Shown: positions 63,803-64,000 of the stretch, one piece after another | How positions within the stretch are numbered: position 1 is the stretch's first letter | Layout of the letters: each line of letters opens with the position of its first letter | DNA from: Embiotoca jacksoni | Taxonomy: Eukaryota > Chordata > Actinopteri > Embiotocidae | Direction of reading: 5' to 3' | Assembly: GCA_022577435.1 (NCBI GenBank) | Contig: JAKOON010000007.1 | Span: forward strand, 13,144,926 to 13,208,925 | DNA length: 64,000 nucleotides | Notes under the pieces: generated by a model | Told to the model about the DNA's origin: nothing | Database searches by the model: none | The model's input: the letters and a program-made list of their open reading frames with translations, nothing else | Made by a program: the position numbers and the translations under genes

Positions 63803-63844
<42 letters not shown>
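63803..63844. repeat. (TA)21 microsatellite
   Basis: Perfect TA array near the window edge. CTGGTACTGCC before it and CCAGTACCAA after it are partly inverted, so the array may sit inside a diverged repeat. Confidence 0.9.
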
Positions 63845-63846
<2 letters not shown>

Positions 63847-64000
63847 GTATACCAGTACCAATACCTTGACGTCGATACTGGTTTCTGAATGATAGTGTTT
63901 TTAATATCAATTGAATAAAATCTTTTTTGACAGGAACCATAAATTACAATACACGCTGTGGTACAAATCTTTAGTTTTCTTGCAGTTTAGATGGGGACAG

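Larger units (their letters stand above)
61227..64000 (-). other. nlgn3: nlgn3 intron upstream of the cassette exon (partial)
   Basis: Intronic sequence running out of the window. I looked on the minus strand for the first splice-site-A cassette and for the large first coding exon (motifs such as ECARKP, KKICRK, EDCLYLNV) and found neither, so they must lie above 64000. The stretch is AT-rich and holds two oligo-T runs (61443-61457, 62169-62185), a foldback repeat (63519-63613) and an (AT)n array (63803-63844). The 30 nt before the cassette acceptor contain a broken pyrimidine tract (CTCTCTATGTCTCTCCCC). No promoter or RNA gene is recognisable. Confidence 0.85.

Noticed and set aside
61227..64000. 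Search for the first splice-site-A cassette (KECARKP...KKICRK)
   Set aside because: A candidate near 61488-61500 (CTTTCTGCAAG|GTGTTA in transcript sense) does not encode the motif in any phase. The exon is presumed above 64000.
1..64000. Prokaryotic features (operons, CRISPR, IS elements, ribosome binding sites)
   Set aside because: The window is vertebrate intronic DNA. The regular short repeats are microsatellites without spacer structure.

Overview
This is vertebrate nuclear DNA from a ray-finned fish, most likely an acanthomorph/percomorph teleost. It is almost entirely the intronic interior of one gene: neuroligin-3 (nlgn3), a postsynaptic adhesion protein, read on the minus strand. The vertebrate assignment rests on three in-frame exons with GT/AG splice sites that encode a neuroligin ectodomain. 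The fish assignment rests on the repeats: long (CA)n arrays, a Tc1-like DD34E transposase fossil, a tRNA-like SINE-type repeat ending in ATGG units, and a copy of a dispersed repeat beginning GTGGTAAGTAAGTACATTTA that I associate with acanthomorph genomes. No bacterial, viral or organellar gene is visible.

Layout in transcript order (high to low coordinates): 64000-61227, part of an upstream intron; 61226-61167, a 60-bp cassette exon at alternative splice site A; 61166-53566, a 7.6-kb intron; 53565-53416, a 150-bp exon carrying the oxyanion-hole-like HGG motif; 53415-19536, a 33.9-kb intron; 19535-19350, a 186-bp exon carrying the degenerate nucleophile elbow; 19349-1, at least 19.3 kb of the next intron. 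All three exons are multiples of three and phase 1 at both ends. Spliced together they give an uninterrupted piece of the cholinesterase-like domain. The exons before the cassette (signal peptide, first large coding exon and the other splice-site-A cassette) lie above 64000. The large exon that normally follows the 186-bp exon lies below 1.

The rest of the window (about 99.4 %) is non-coding. It holds microsatellites, homopolymer runs and several decayed mobile elements, the clearest being a SINE-type copy at 43676-44017 with a perfect 13-bp target-site duplication and a frameshifted Tc1 transposase at about 39.2-40.0 kb. Points worth checking are: a 22-base G tract in the pre-mRNA starting 32 nt after the 186-bp exon; the weak splice signals of the cassette exon; a GGDP-to-GGDS change in the 186-bp exon; a 22-bp perfect palindrome; (CUG)10 and several long (UG)n tracts in the pre-mRNA; and a CpG-enriched intronic patch. 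I found no new multi-gene system and do not believe one is present. The open reading frames elsewhere look like chance frames or repeat translations.
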